Below, one piece after another: positions 1 to 6,039 of a stretch of DNA of 12,037 nucleotides. The stretch lies in NCBI GenBank assembly GCA_944333305.1, contig CALVKV010000036.1:1-12037 (forward strand). The letters run 5' to 3'. Source of the stretch: an uncultured Bacilli bacterium (GTDB taxonomy: Bacteria > Bacillota_I > Bacilli_A > RF39 > UBA660). Every line of letters starts with the position of its first letter. The stretch's first letter is position 1. The notes below the pieces were generated by a model. The model was not told the origin of the DNA, searched no databases, and saw only the letters and a program-made list of their open reading frames with translations. Position numbers and translations under genes: made by a program.

Positions 1-502
1 TACCAGTAAAATCATTCGCTTCTACAAAAGAGTTTACTGGCCAAGCTGCTATACCCCACCAAATAGGATAACCAATTAAAACAGTATCATAACTATCCCA
101 TAGAGGAACAGTAGTATTCTCAAGTTCTACATCTCTTAAAGATTCATCATTATATTCTCTTGATACACGAGAATTATCATCAGTCCAATCTAAATCTTCA
201 TCAGTATATGAATCATTTGGGACAATTTCAAATGTATCAGCATTTAAATCGTCTGCCATTTCCTCTGCAACTTCTTTTGTATTACCAGTAGCAGAATAAT
301 AAACAATTAAAGTCTTACCTAGAACACTACCTATATTATCATCTTGAGTGTTATCTTCATTATTAGTAACATTATTACTATTATTATTTTCATTATTTAC
401 ATTATTATCATCACTATCATTACTTAAGAATGAGTATCCTAAAACTGCTACAACTGCAATAATCAGTACTGCAACTATACCTATTATTACTTTTCTATTC
501 AT
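1..502 (-). CDS. Membrane-anchored flavodoxin (Flavodoxin_4-like), C-terminus cut off by the window edge
   Basis: The start is ATG at 500-502, and 167 codons are visible before the left edge. Residues about 5-26 form one hydrophobic helix behind a short basic N-terminus (MNRK), so the rest should lie outside the membrane. Residues about 28-58 are an Asn/Asp-rich linker. The flavodoxin fold begins near residue 63 (KTLIVYYSATGNTKEVAEEM), where SATGNT is the FMN-phosphate loop; a later YPIWWGIAAWPVNSF segment fits the next flavin-contacting loop. There is no lipobox cysteine. A ribosome site (AAGGAG, 513-518) overlaps the stop codon of the upstream aldo/keto reductase, so the two are one operon. 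The family is known to carry electrons through FMN; an extracytoplasmic redox role is inferred. The family call is fairly sure, the partner is unknown. Confidence 0.85.
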   Translation of the reverse strand, partial: MNRKVIIGIVAVLIIAVVAVLGYSFLSNDSDDNNVNNENNNSNNVTNNEDNTQDDNIGSVLGKTLIVYYSATGNTKEVAEEMADDLNADTFEIVPNDSYTDEDLDWTDDNSRVSREYNDESLRDVELENTTVPLWDSYDTVLIGYPIWWGIAAWPVNSFVEANDFTG

Positions 503-516
503 TTTTTTATCTCTCC

Positions 517-1407
517 TTACCAGTTTTTCTTTTCTTTATGACAATCATCGTTACTTCTTCTTTCTTTTACCATCTTATCAAACCACTCTACCATAGCTGG
601 ATCTTGATGATTAAAGAATAAACTATCATTAGAATCTAATTTCTTAATCTCTTCCATATCTTCATCACTTAACTCGAAATCAAAGACATTAAAATTTTCC
701 TCCATTCTCTCAATATGAGTTGATTTACATGCGATTATAACTCCTCTTTGAATTAACCATCTAAGTATTACTTGAGCCACACTTTTACCATACTTTTTAC
801 CAATATTAACTAGTGTTTCATTAGTAAACATACCATTTTTACCTTCACCAAATGGTGCCCATGCTTCTATTGCAACTCCATATTTTTGCATAACTTCCTG
901 TGCTTTTATCTGTTGGTTCATTGGATTAGTCTCTACTTGATTAACTGCAGGTACTACATCACGCCCAAATAAACACATATCTGCAAGTCTATCAGGATAA
1001 AAGTTACTTACACCAATCACTTTAATTTTACCTTCATGATATAAATCTTCTAAGGCTCTATATGCTCCATAGTAATCACTAAATGGTTGATGAAGTAATA
1101 CTAAATCAATATAATCAGTCTTTAATTTTCTCAAAGATTCTTCTACTGATGCCTTACATTTTTCATAACCATAATTATCAATCCAAATCTTAGTAGTAAT
1201 AAAGAATTCACTTCTTGAGATACCACTCTCTACAATTGCATCCCCTACTTCACTTTCATTAAAGTAAGCCTGTGCTGTATCAATCGCTCTATATCCTACC
1301 TTAATCGCATCAAGTACACATTTCTTAGTTTCTTCTTTAGGTATTTGATAAACTCCAAAACCTAATATTGGCATTTCTACGCCATTGTTTAATTTTACAT
1401 ATTCCAT
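517..1407 (-). CDS. Aldo/keto reductase, AKR5 / 2,5-diketo-D-gluconate reductase-like
   Basis: This is a 296-residue, full-length cytoplasmic (alpha/beta)8-barrel reductase, expected to reduce aldehydes or ketones with NADPH. The catalytic tetrad is complete: Asp43 and Tyr48 (AIDTAQAY), Lys73 (TTKIW) and His106 (LVLLHQP). The family signatures VIGVSNF and AVNQVETNP are present, as is the cofactor segment near residues 226-240 (IIACKSTHIERMEENFNVF), where a Cys stands in the position usually held by Pro before Lys-Ser. The substrate cannot be read from the sequence; methylglyoxal and other reactive carbonyls are common for this group. The ribosome site AGGGAGA (1414-1420) supports this start. 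The gene leads an operon with the membrane flavodoxin downstream and sits behind a MerR-type promoter, divergent from the regulator operon, which suggests induction by electrophiles or aldehydes. Confidence 0.93.
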   Translation of the reverse strand: MEYVKLNNGVEMPILGFGVYQIPKEETKKCVLDAIKVGYRAIDTAQAYFNESEVGDAIVESGISRSEFFITTKIWIDNYGYEKCKASVEESLRKLKTDYIDLVLLHQPFSDYYGAYRALEDLYHEGKIKVIGVSNFYPDRLADMCLFGRDVVPAVNQVETNPMNQQIKAQEVMQKYGVAIEAWAPFGEGKNGMFTNETLVNIGKKYGKSVAQVILRWLIQRGVIIACKSTHIERMEENFNVFDFELSDEDMEEIKKLDSNDSLFFNHQDPAMVEWFDKMVKERRSNDDCHKEKKNW

Positions 1408-1423
1408 AAAACATCTCCCTTTC

Positions 1424-1452
1424 TTGACAATTAAACATTTTTCTAATACAAT
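1424..1452 (+). promoter_or_regulatory. Sigma-A-type promoter of the membrane protein / MerR operon
   Basis: The -35 TTGACA (1424-1429) and -10 TACAAT (1447-1452) are 17 bases apart. Predicted transcription starts near 1459, just before the MerR dyad. This promoter is close to consensus and should be active unless blocked by protein bound at the dyad. Confidence 0.75.
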
Positions 1453-1455
1453 TCA

Positions 1456-1486
1456 AATATACAACCCTGGAGTAACTCCCGGTCAA
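1456..1486 (-). promoter_or_regulatory. MerR-type promoter of the aldo/keto reductase operon
   Basis: Read leftward, the -35 is TTGACC (1481-1486) and the -10 is TATATT (1456-1461), separated by exactly 19 bases (1462-1480). This over-long spacer is the hallmark of promoters activated by MerR-family proteins, which untwist the DNA to realign the two boxes. Transcription would start near 1449, leaving a leader of about 42 bases. Confidence 0.8.
1466..1482. promoter_or_regulatory. MerR-family operator dyad
   Basis: The 17-base dyad CCTGGAGT-A-ACTCCCGG has arms matching at 7 of 8 positions, with a GGAGT/ACTCC core resembling NmlR/AdhR-type operators. It fills the spacer of the leftward reductase promoter. 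It also lies just downstream of the predicted rightward start site, so a bound regulator could repress its own operon while priming the reductase operon. Confidence 0.75.
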
Positions 1487-1518
1487 GTGTTTTTTTAATT
1501 TTTTAGGAGGTAATCATC

Positions 1519-1854
1519 ATGAAAAAAAACCTAATAATAATATTTCATTTTTTACTAACAATTGTAGCATGGACTTCCTGGCTTTGGCTTAATTGGCCTT
1601 TAATCGCTTTACTATCACTAGCACATATTACTTTACTAGAAACATGTAATGGTTGCTTCTTATCTCATTATCAGTTCAAAGATAAGAAGAGCAACAACAC
1701 TACATTCTACGAATGGTGGTTTAGTAAATTAGGAATTAAAAACTACAACAGAAACAAAATGAAAATATTTATGAGATATTGGGTTCCCCTAATTATAGTA
1801 TTATTAGGAATAATGACCCAAGAAATATTTAAAATAAGTGTTTTAGAAGGTTAA
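1519..1854 (+). CDS. Small integral membrane protein, function unknown
   Basis: I do not recognise this 111-residue protein with confidence. It is predicted to have about three membrane helices (residues about 4-23, 27-41 and 86-103), with a polar, aromatic-rich stretch at 50-85. The notable motif is ETCNGCFLSHYQ (residues 41-52), a glutamate followed by a CxxC-like Cys pair (Cys43, Cys46) next to the second helix. It faintly recalls the C-P-L-T-x-x-E region of DUF2784-type small membrane proteins, but that is only a weak resemblance. The start is set by a strong AGGAGG site (1505-1510) eight bases upstream. Only three bases separate its stop from the MerR start, so the two are co-transcribed; it may be part of the response the regulator controls, or a sensor or transport helper. 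Confidence 0.75.
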   Translation: MKKNLIIIFHFLLTIVAWTSWLWLNWPLIALLSLAHITLLETCNGCFLSHYQFKDKKSNNTTFYEWWFSKLGIKNYNRNKMKIFMRYWVPLIIVLLGIMTQEIFKISVLEG

Positions 1855-1857
1855 ATT

Positions 1858-2283
1858 ATGTTATATACAATGAAGCAAACATGTGAGAAAACAGGCTTAA
1901 CTTATGATACGTTAAAATTTTACTGTAATGAAGGATTAATCCCTAATGTCAAAAGAAATAAGAATAACTATCGTGTTTTTAATGAAAAAGACATTGAATG
2001 GATTAAAAGTCTATCTTGTCTTAAAAGTTGTGATATGAGCATTGTAGAAATGAAAGAGTATCTAGCCCTTTGTTTAAAAGGGAAATCTTCTATTCCTGAA
2101 AGGCAAGCAATACTTAATAATAAATTAAAAGAATTAGAAGAAAAAATAGCTAAACTACAACATAGTATTTATTATATCCACTGGAAACAAAATTTTTATA
2201 ATGATGTTTTAATTGGCAATACTAAATATTATAGTAACTTAACAAATACTGAAAAAAATGACGAATATAGTCATCTTTTTTAA
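1858..2283 (+). CDS. MerR-family transcriptional regulator, AdhR/NmlR-like
   Basis: This is a 141-residue DNA-binding regulator. Residues 2-70 are a MerR winged helix-turn-helix (YTMKQTCEKTGLTYDTLKFY, then EGLIP and NYRVF). Residues about 55-80 carry the signature MSIVEMKEYLALCLKG, and residues 83-115 form the dimer coiled coil (ERQAILNNKLKELEEKIAKL), followed by a short tail. Cys54 lies where AdhR of Bacillus subtilis has its electrophile-sensing Cys52; Cys58 is nearby, so thiol sensing of aldehydes or quinones is plausible but inferred. There is no metal-binding loop like those of MerR or CueR. The start at 1858 gives the normal domain boundary and follows an AGAAGG site that overlaps the previous gene's end. 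It probably acts on the divergent dyad at 1466-1482. Its final codons form a terminator. Confidence 0.9.
   Translation: MLYTMKQTCEKTGLTYDTLKFYCNEGLIPNVKRNKNNYRVFNEKDIEWIKSLSCLKSCDMSIVEMKEYLALCLKGKSSIPERQAILNNKLKELEEKIAKLQHSIYYIHWKQNFYNDVLIGNTKYYSNLTNTEKNDEYSHLF
2252..2281. terminator. Two-way terminator inside the 3' end of the MerR gene
   Basis: ATGAC (2258-2262) and GTCAT (2270-2274) pair around a seven-base loop. The stem is flanked by seven A (2252-2258) and six T (2276-2281), so it works as hairpin plus U-tract in both directions. It ends the rightward MerR transcript at its stop codon and the leftward hydrogenase transcript just past the GltD-like stop. The whole element lies in MerR coding sequence. 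Confidence 0.7.
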
Positions 2284-3536
2284 TTATTTATATTTAAATA
2301 TTCTATAATTGCATAAGCTGCATCTCTTCCTGCACGTGAGGCAAAGGCAACTGTACCTTTAGTTCCTGCTAGATCTCCTCCTGCAAATACTTTTTCTTTG
2401 GAAGTATATCCATCTTTATCTATTAATATTCTTCCTCTTTTATCAAGTTCTAATCCTAAATTATTAACAATAAATTCCTCAGGATGACTTCCTATAGCCA
2501 TAACTACATAGTCGCAAGAAAGATAATAATTAGATCCTTCTATATTAACAGGCGATAATCTATCATCTCCTTCTTTTTTTATAAGTTCAGTCTTAATTAC
2601 TTCAATTTTTTCTACTTTATCCTCACCATAAATACCAAGAATATTATTTTGAAATAAGAACTCTACTCCTTCATCTTTCGCTTCCTTAATCTCGTTTGCT
2701 TCAGCAGGAGCTTCCTTCTCACTTCTTCTATAAATAACATAAACCTTTTTAGCACCTTTTCTTTTTATAGTACGAGATACATCCATAGCAACATTACCAC
2801 CACCACTGATTACTACAGTTTTACCAGTATAATCAGGATGATTACCAGTTTCTAATAACTCATTACCACCATATACACCATCCAAATCTTCTCCAGGTAT
2901 ATTCATCTTACTAGAAAGATTCGTTCCAAACCCTAAAAACACTGCATCATACTCTTTCTCTAAGTCTTCTAGACTAAAATCTTTGCCAATACTTTGATTA
3001 AGTTTAATATTTATACCTAATTCTAAAATCTTATCAATTACTTTTCCTAGCAAAGTCTTATCTAGTCTAAACTCTGGTATACCATGATATAAAAGGCCAC
3101 CTAAATAATTATGTCTTTCATAAATAGTAACATCATAACCATTTCGTCTCAAAAAAGCTGCACAGGTTAAACCAGATGGACCTCCTCCTACAACAGCAAC
3201 TCTTTTCTTTTTTAGAGGCAAACTACTAGTAGTCCAATTATTCTTTAGAGCCATATCCCCAATAAAAGCTTCTATATCTCCAATTTTCACAGATTCATAA
3301 GAAACTCTCTTTACACACATTCCTTGACATTGTTTCTCATGAGGACAAATTCTTCCACAAACAGAAGGTAATACTGTTGTCTCTAATAATAAGTGATATG
3401 CTTCTTCATACTTACCTTCTAAAGCTAATTTTATAAAACCAGTTGTATCATTATTTAATGGACATCCTACTTGACAAGGCTTAGTAACACAAGAAAGACA
3501 TTCTAAAGTTTTTTTCTTAATATCTTCTTCACTCAT
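2280..3536 (-). CDS. GltD/NfnB-like FAD-dependent NAD(P)H oxidoreductase with N-terminal Fe-S domain
   Basis: The protein has 418 residues. The N-terminal domain has eight cysteines (13, 16, 21, 25, 60, 64, 70, 74) in the pattern that holds two [4Fe-4S] clusters in glutamate synthase small subunits. The FAD fold begins at 113 (VAVVGGGPSGLTCA) with GGLLYHGIPEFRL after it. The NAD(P)H fold has GGGNVAMD (245-252) and YRRSEKEAPA (269-278), whose paired Arg suggests NADPH. The C-terminal FAD motif GGDLAGT is at 386-392. It passes electrons between NAD(P)H and iron-sulfur partners. It overlaps the hydrogenase gene by eight bases, and a GGGAGG site (3545-3550) lies inside the hydrogenase end, so the two are translated together and probably form a complex. 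No glutamate synthase large subunit is present, so glutamate synthesis is unlikely to be its job. Its stop codon overlaps the converging MerR stop. Confidence 0.92.
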   Translation of the reverse strand: MSEEDIKKKTLECLSCVTKPCQVGCPLNNDTTGFIKLALEGKYEEAYHLLLETTVLPSVCGRICPHEKQCQGMCVKRVSYESVKIGDIEAFIGDMALKNNWTTSSLPLKKKRVAVVGGGPSGLTCAAFLRRNGYDVTIYERHNYLGGLLYHGIPEFRLDKTLLGKVIDKILELGINIKLNQSIGKDFSLEDLEKEYDAVFLGFGTNLSSKMNIPGEDLDGVYGGNELLETGNHPDYTGKTVVISGGGNVAMDVSRTIKRKGAKKVYVIYRRSEKEAPAEANEIKEAKDEGVEFLFQNNILGIYGEDKVEKIEVIKTELIKKEGDDRLSPVNIEGSNYYLSCDYVVMAIGSHPEEFIVNNLGLELDKRGRILIDKDGYTSKEKVFAGGDLAGTKGTVAFASRAGRDAAYAIIEYLNINN

Positions 3537-4878
3537 GCTTCTTACCTCCCAACAAATAAGATTTATCCTGATAAGTAGTATGAAGTAACTCTTTAGCCTT
3601 AGGACTATTTGGATATTCTAAAAAGTCTTTATAAATTTCTTTTATCTCAGGATTTTCATGACAAAATCTTACTTTTGCCTTTTCATCTTCCTTATAAATA
3701 CCATTCATTCTAGCAAGCTTAGTCTTATCAAGATTAAGTAAAGTACTTTTAGGTTGTCCTCCACCTGCAATACAACCACCTAAACAGTTCATAACTTCAA
3801 CAAAATGATAAGTAACTTCTCCACTTTTTATCTTATCTAATAATATTTTAGCATTTTTCATACCGTTAAGAACGGCAACTTTAATCTCTAAGTCATCAAT
3901 CATAACAGAAGTTTCCTTAATCCCTTCCATTCCTCTAACTTCATTAAATACTAATTCTTCTTTACTTAAATTATTTCCAGTTAAATAGTAATAAGCAGTT
4001 CTAAAAGCAGCCTCCAACACTCCTCCACTATTTCCAAAGATTAACCCTGCACTACTACCTTTTCCTAAAGGAGAATCAAAAGTACCTTCTTCTAAAGATA
4101 TTAAATCAATCCCTTCTTCTTTTAAAAGTAAAGCTAACTCTCTAGTAGTTAAAACAAAATCAGTATCAGAAACACCTGATCTATTTACTTCATCCCTTTT
4201 AATCTCACTTTTCTTAGCCGTACAAGGAGCGATAACAACATTTAAAATGTTTTCAGGCTTAATTTTTTTCACACCTGCAAAATAAGTCTTAATCATAGTA
4301 GATTGCATTGTAATAGGACTTTTACAACTAGATAAATTAGGTATAAATAAAGGATAAAAGATTTCTGCATACTTTACCCAAGCAGGACAACATGATGTAA
4401 ACATAGGTAGAGTTCCTTTGTTTTTAATACGATTAACTAACTCCATCGCCTCTTCCATAATCGTTAAATCAGCCCCAAAAGTAATATCAAAAACATAATC
4501 AAAACCTAATTTCCTTAAAGCCGTTACTACCTTTCCTTCTAAGTTTTCTCCTAAGTCTCCCCCAAACTCTTCACCTATTGCAACCCTAACAGCAGGAGCG
4601 ATACTTACTGTTTTAACAATACTTTTATCTTTTAATAATTTCTTAAGTCTTAAATAATCAAACTTCTCATGAATACTTTCTGTAGGACACATATTAACAC
4701 ATTGTCCACAATTTATACAAATAGGTTTAATACTTTTATCTATCTCATACATCCTTGCCACAGTAACTTCATCACGACAAGTCTTAACACAATATCCACA
4801 AGAAATACATTTACTATAATCTTTTTCTATCGCTTCATTATCTTTAGAATAAATTATTTCTAAATCTTCTTCCCTCAT
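3529..4878 (-). CDS. hydA: [FeFe]-hydrogenase, compact form with two [4Fe-4S] clusters
   Basis: A 449-residue hydrogenase that should interconvert protons and H2. The N-terminal ferredoxin domain holds two clusters (Cys24/27/30/34 and Cys54/57/60/64). All three H-cluster motifs are intact: TSCCPAW (161-167), APCTAKKSE (217-225) and EVMNCLGGCIAGGGQP (361-376). The C-terminal small-subunit-like tail HENPEIKEIYKDFL...LLHTTY is present. Against the usual GGVMEAALRT, this protein reads SGGVLEAAFRT (284-294), so the Met that lies near the active-site iron in well-studied enzymes is Leu288. There is no export signal, so it should be cytoplasmic. The ribosome site AAGGAAG (4885-4891) overlaps the previous gene's stop. 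Pairing with a GltD-like protein resembles the glutamate-synthase-linked hydrogenase group (A2 in HydDB, from memory). The maturases HydE/F/G are not in this window. Confidence 0.96.
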   Translation of the reverse strand: MREEDLEIIYSKDNEAIEKDYSKCISCGYCVKTCRDEVTVARMYEIDKSIKPICINCGQCVNMCPTESIHEKFDYLRLKKLLKDKSIVKTVSIAPAVRVAIGEEFGGDLGENLEGKVVTALRKLGFDYVFDITFGADLTIMEEAMELVNRIKNKGTLPMFTSCCPAWVKYAEIFYPLFIPNLSSCKSPITMQSTMIKTYFAGVKKIKPENILNVVIAPCTAKKSEIKRDEVNRSGVSDTDFVLTTRELALLLKEEGIDLISLEEGTFDSPLGKGSSAGLIFGNSGGVLEAAFRTAYYYLTGNNLSKEELVFNEVRGMEGIKETSVMIDDLEIKVAVLNGMKNAKILLDKIKSGEVTYHFVEVMNCLGGCIAGGGQPKSTLLNLDKTKLARMNGIYKEDEKAKVRFCHENPEIKEIYKDFLEYPNSPKAKELLHTTYQDKSYLLGGKKHE

Positions 4879-4890
4879 AAAACTACTTCC

Positions 4891-5355
4891 TTAATCTTCA
4901 ATTCTCATCTTACTTAATATTTCATTACCATCTGAACTATCAGTAACAACCCCCTTTAATTCCATTCCCATTAAATAACTTAATCTATTAGAAAGAAACT
5001 CTATAGATTTAACTGTATCCTGGCTAGGAAGAGAACCTTGTGCAAATAAATATAATTTCTTTCCTCTTAAAGCTTCCGCCTCAGGTAACATGTAAAGCCT
5101 ATCAATAAAAGTTTTTAACATACCAGAAACTGTATACCAATAAACAGGTGAACCTATTACTAAGGTATCACACTCTGCAATTTTCTTAAAAACATCTTTA
5201 ATCTCATCATCTTCAAATACTTGTCCATATTGAGATATTCTATAATCTGCCATTTGTAAAACTTCATGAGCTTTATCCTTCAATAACTCTTCTCCTATTC
5301 TATAAGTATTTCCATTTCTATTTGGACTACTATTCATAAATAAAATTTTTCCCAT
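4891..5355 (-). CDS. Flavodoxin-fold NAD(P)H/FMN reductase-like protein
   Basis: A cytoplasmic flavoprotein of 154 residues from the start chosen here. The N-terminus MGKILFMNSSPNRNGNT is the FMN-binding strand and phosphate loop of the NADPH-dependent FMN reductase / flavodoxin_2 group. GSPVYWYTVSGMLKTFIDR is the second signature, contacting the flavin ring, and LYLFAQGS follows. It is somewhat short for the family. The reading frame extends upstream to ATGs at 5373 and 5382, but the predicted transcript begins near 5371, and only the ATG at 5353-5355 has a proper AAAGGAA site, so that start is preferred. It is the first gene of the hydrogenase operon, 12 bases before hydA. It may shuttle electrons between NAD(P)H or ferredoxin and a quinone or another acceptor; the acceptor is not known. 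Confidence 0.85.
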   Translation of the reverse strand: MGKILFMNSSPNRNGNTYRIGEELLKDKAHEVLQMADYRISQYGQVFEDDEIKDVFKKIAECDTLVIGSPVYWYTVSGMLKTFIDRLYMLPEAEALRGKKLYLFAQGSLPSQDTVKSIEFLSNRLSYLMGMELKGVVTDSSDGNEILSKMRIED

Positions 5356-5362
5356 AATATCA

Positions 5363-5370
5363 TTTCCTTT
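5363..5370 (-). promoter_or_regulatory. Ribosome binding site that decides the start of the FMN-reductase-like gene
   Basis: Read leftward it is AAAGGAAA, about eight bases before ATG 5355-5353. No comparable site precedes the two upstream in-frame ATGs, which also lie at or before the predicted transcription start. Confidence 0.7.
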
Positions 5371-5377
5371 CATAAAT

Positions 5378-5408
5378 ATCATACACCCGTGTTTTACTCA
5401 CGTGTCAA
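5378..5408 (-). promoter_or_regulatory. Promoter of the hydrogenase operon, MerR-like 19-base spacer
   Basis: Leftward -35 TTGACA (5403-5408) and -10 TATGAT (5378-5383) are 19 bases apart (5384-5402). The spacer and the -35 edge carry an imperfect dyad, CACGTGAGT-AAA-ACACGGGTG, with arms matching at 6 of 9 positions. It has the same architecture and the same GAGT half-site as the reductase promoter at 1456-1486, though the dyad is weaker. Control by a MerR-family protein, perhaps the one at 1858-2283, is inferred. Confidence 0.6.
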
Positions 5409-5417
5409 CCACAAATT

Positions 5418-5443
5418 AAAAAAAGACTATAGCTATTATAATC
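5418..5443 (-). terminator. Rho-independent terminator after the YgjV-family gene
   Basis: Read leftward, GATTATA (5443-5437) pairs with TATAGTC (5431-5425) around a five-base loop, one pair being G-U, and a run of seven T follows (5424-5418). The stem is AT-rich and so of modest strength. It separates this transcript from the hydrogenase operon promoter only ten bases on. Confidence 0.6.
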
Positions 5444-5452
5444 CTATTTACT

Positions 5453-5956
5453 TTATTTAATCTTCTTATCTTTCTTTATATCATTTACAAACAATGCATA
5501 ACATCCTGTAATAATCAAAATAATATCTCCTAATACCATAAACCAACTTTCATAATAAATATAATAAATACCATAAAAGATCCCCGTTGTAACACCTGAT
5601 AATCTAACCAAAGTCATTCTCGTCTGCCACAAACAATAAGTTCTAATAATAGATCCAATGGTAGGTAATATTGATATATAACCTTGCCAAGTAATAATAC
5701 AGTTAATTATAATAATCATCTCAAAGAAAAAAAGGAAAAAAAGATATAAAAAATTATTAACTTTTTCTTTATTCATATATATAAAACTTCTTACAAAATT
5801 AATAAGTCCAAGTACCGCTCCTGTATAAGCAGAGATTATAAAATTATACAAAGCTTCTAATAAACAATTTAAAGACTGCACAAACAAAGATTTTTTTCTA
5901 TCTCTTATACAAAGACTAACAACTAATGCAATAAAAGCTAATACACTGACAACCAT
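5453..5956 (-). CDS. YgjV-family inner membrane protein
   Basis: A 167-residue polytopic membrane protein. Hydrophobic helices lie at roughly residues 1-18, 41-58, 67-88, 92-105, 118-132 and 137-155. Its sequence follows the Imp-YgjV family pattern: QSLNCLLEALYNFIISAYTG with LGLINFVRSFIY, then TWQGYISILPTIGSIIRTYCLWQ, then RLSGVTTGIFYGIYYIYYES. No biochemical function is established for this family that I know of. It has its own promoter (5986-6014) and terminator, so it appears to be a single-gene transcript, and its position between redox operons does not itself imply a redox role. The start ATG at 5954-5956 has an AGGA site seven bases upstream. Confidence 0.85.
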   Translation of the reverse strand: MVVSVLAFIALVVSLCIRDRKKSLFVQSLNCLLEALYNFIISAYTGAVLGLINFVRSFIYMNKEKVNNFLYLFFLFFFEMIIIINCIITWQGYISILPTIGSIIRTYCLWQTRMTLVRLSGVTTGIFYGIYYIYYESWFMVLGDIILIITGCYALFVNDIKKDKKIK

Positions 5957-5985
5957 ATTTTAATCCTACTCTCTAAATTAATAAC

Positions 5986-6014
5986 ATTATACTATAACCA
6001 ATATTAATAAACAA
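5986..6014 (-). promoter_or_regulatory. Promoter of the YgjV-family gene
   Basis: Leftward -35 TTGTTT (6009-6014) and a perfect -10 TATAAT (5986-5991) with a 17-base spacer. The leader would be roughly 25 bases. Confidence 0.6.
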
Positions 6015-6039
6015 TAAAAGAATGAGCCTTATTTCTCAT
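6015..6039 (-). terminator. Weak hairpin terminator candidate overlapping the end of the PH-like gene
   Basis: Read leftward, ATGAG (6039-6035) pairs with CTCAT (6026-6022) around an eight-base loop that contains the stop codon, followed by TCTTTTA. The stem is short and the U-tract has only four T in a row, so read-through into the YgjV gene is possible. Confidence 0.4.

Noticed and set aside
348..596. Rightward 82-residue hydrophobic reading frame
   Set aside because: It lies antisense across the flavodoxin start and reductase end, both of which have clear family motifs; no ribosome site and low-complexity Leu/Ser content.
2290..2301. Perfect 12-base palindrome ATATTTAAATAT
   Set aside because: Composed only of A and T within an AT-rich coding end, so expected by chance and too weak to act as a hairpin.
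2280..3536. Naming the GltD-like gene as a glutamate synthase subunit
   Set aside because: No large glutamate synthase subunit is present, and the gene is translationally coupled to a hydrogenase.
4669..4863. Rightward 64-residue frame
   Set aside because: Antisense shadow of the hydrogenase ferredoxin domain, which is certain from its eight cysteines.
5356..5382. Upstream ATGs (5373, 5382) extending the FMN-reductase-like protein
   Set aside because: They fall at or before the predicted transcription start and lack a ribosome site; the family N-terminus begins at 5355.
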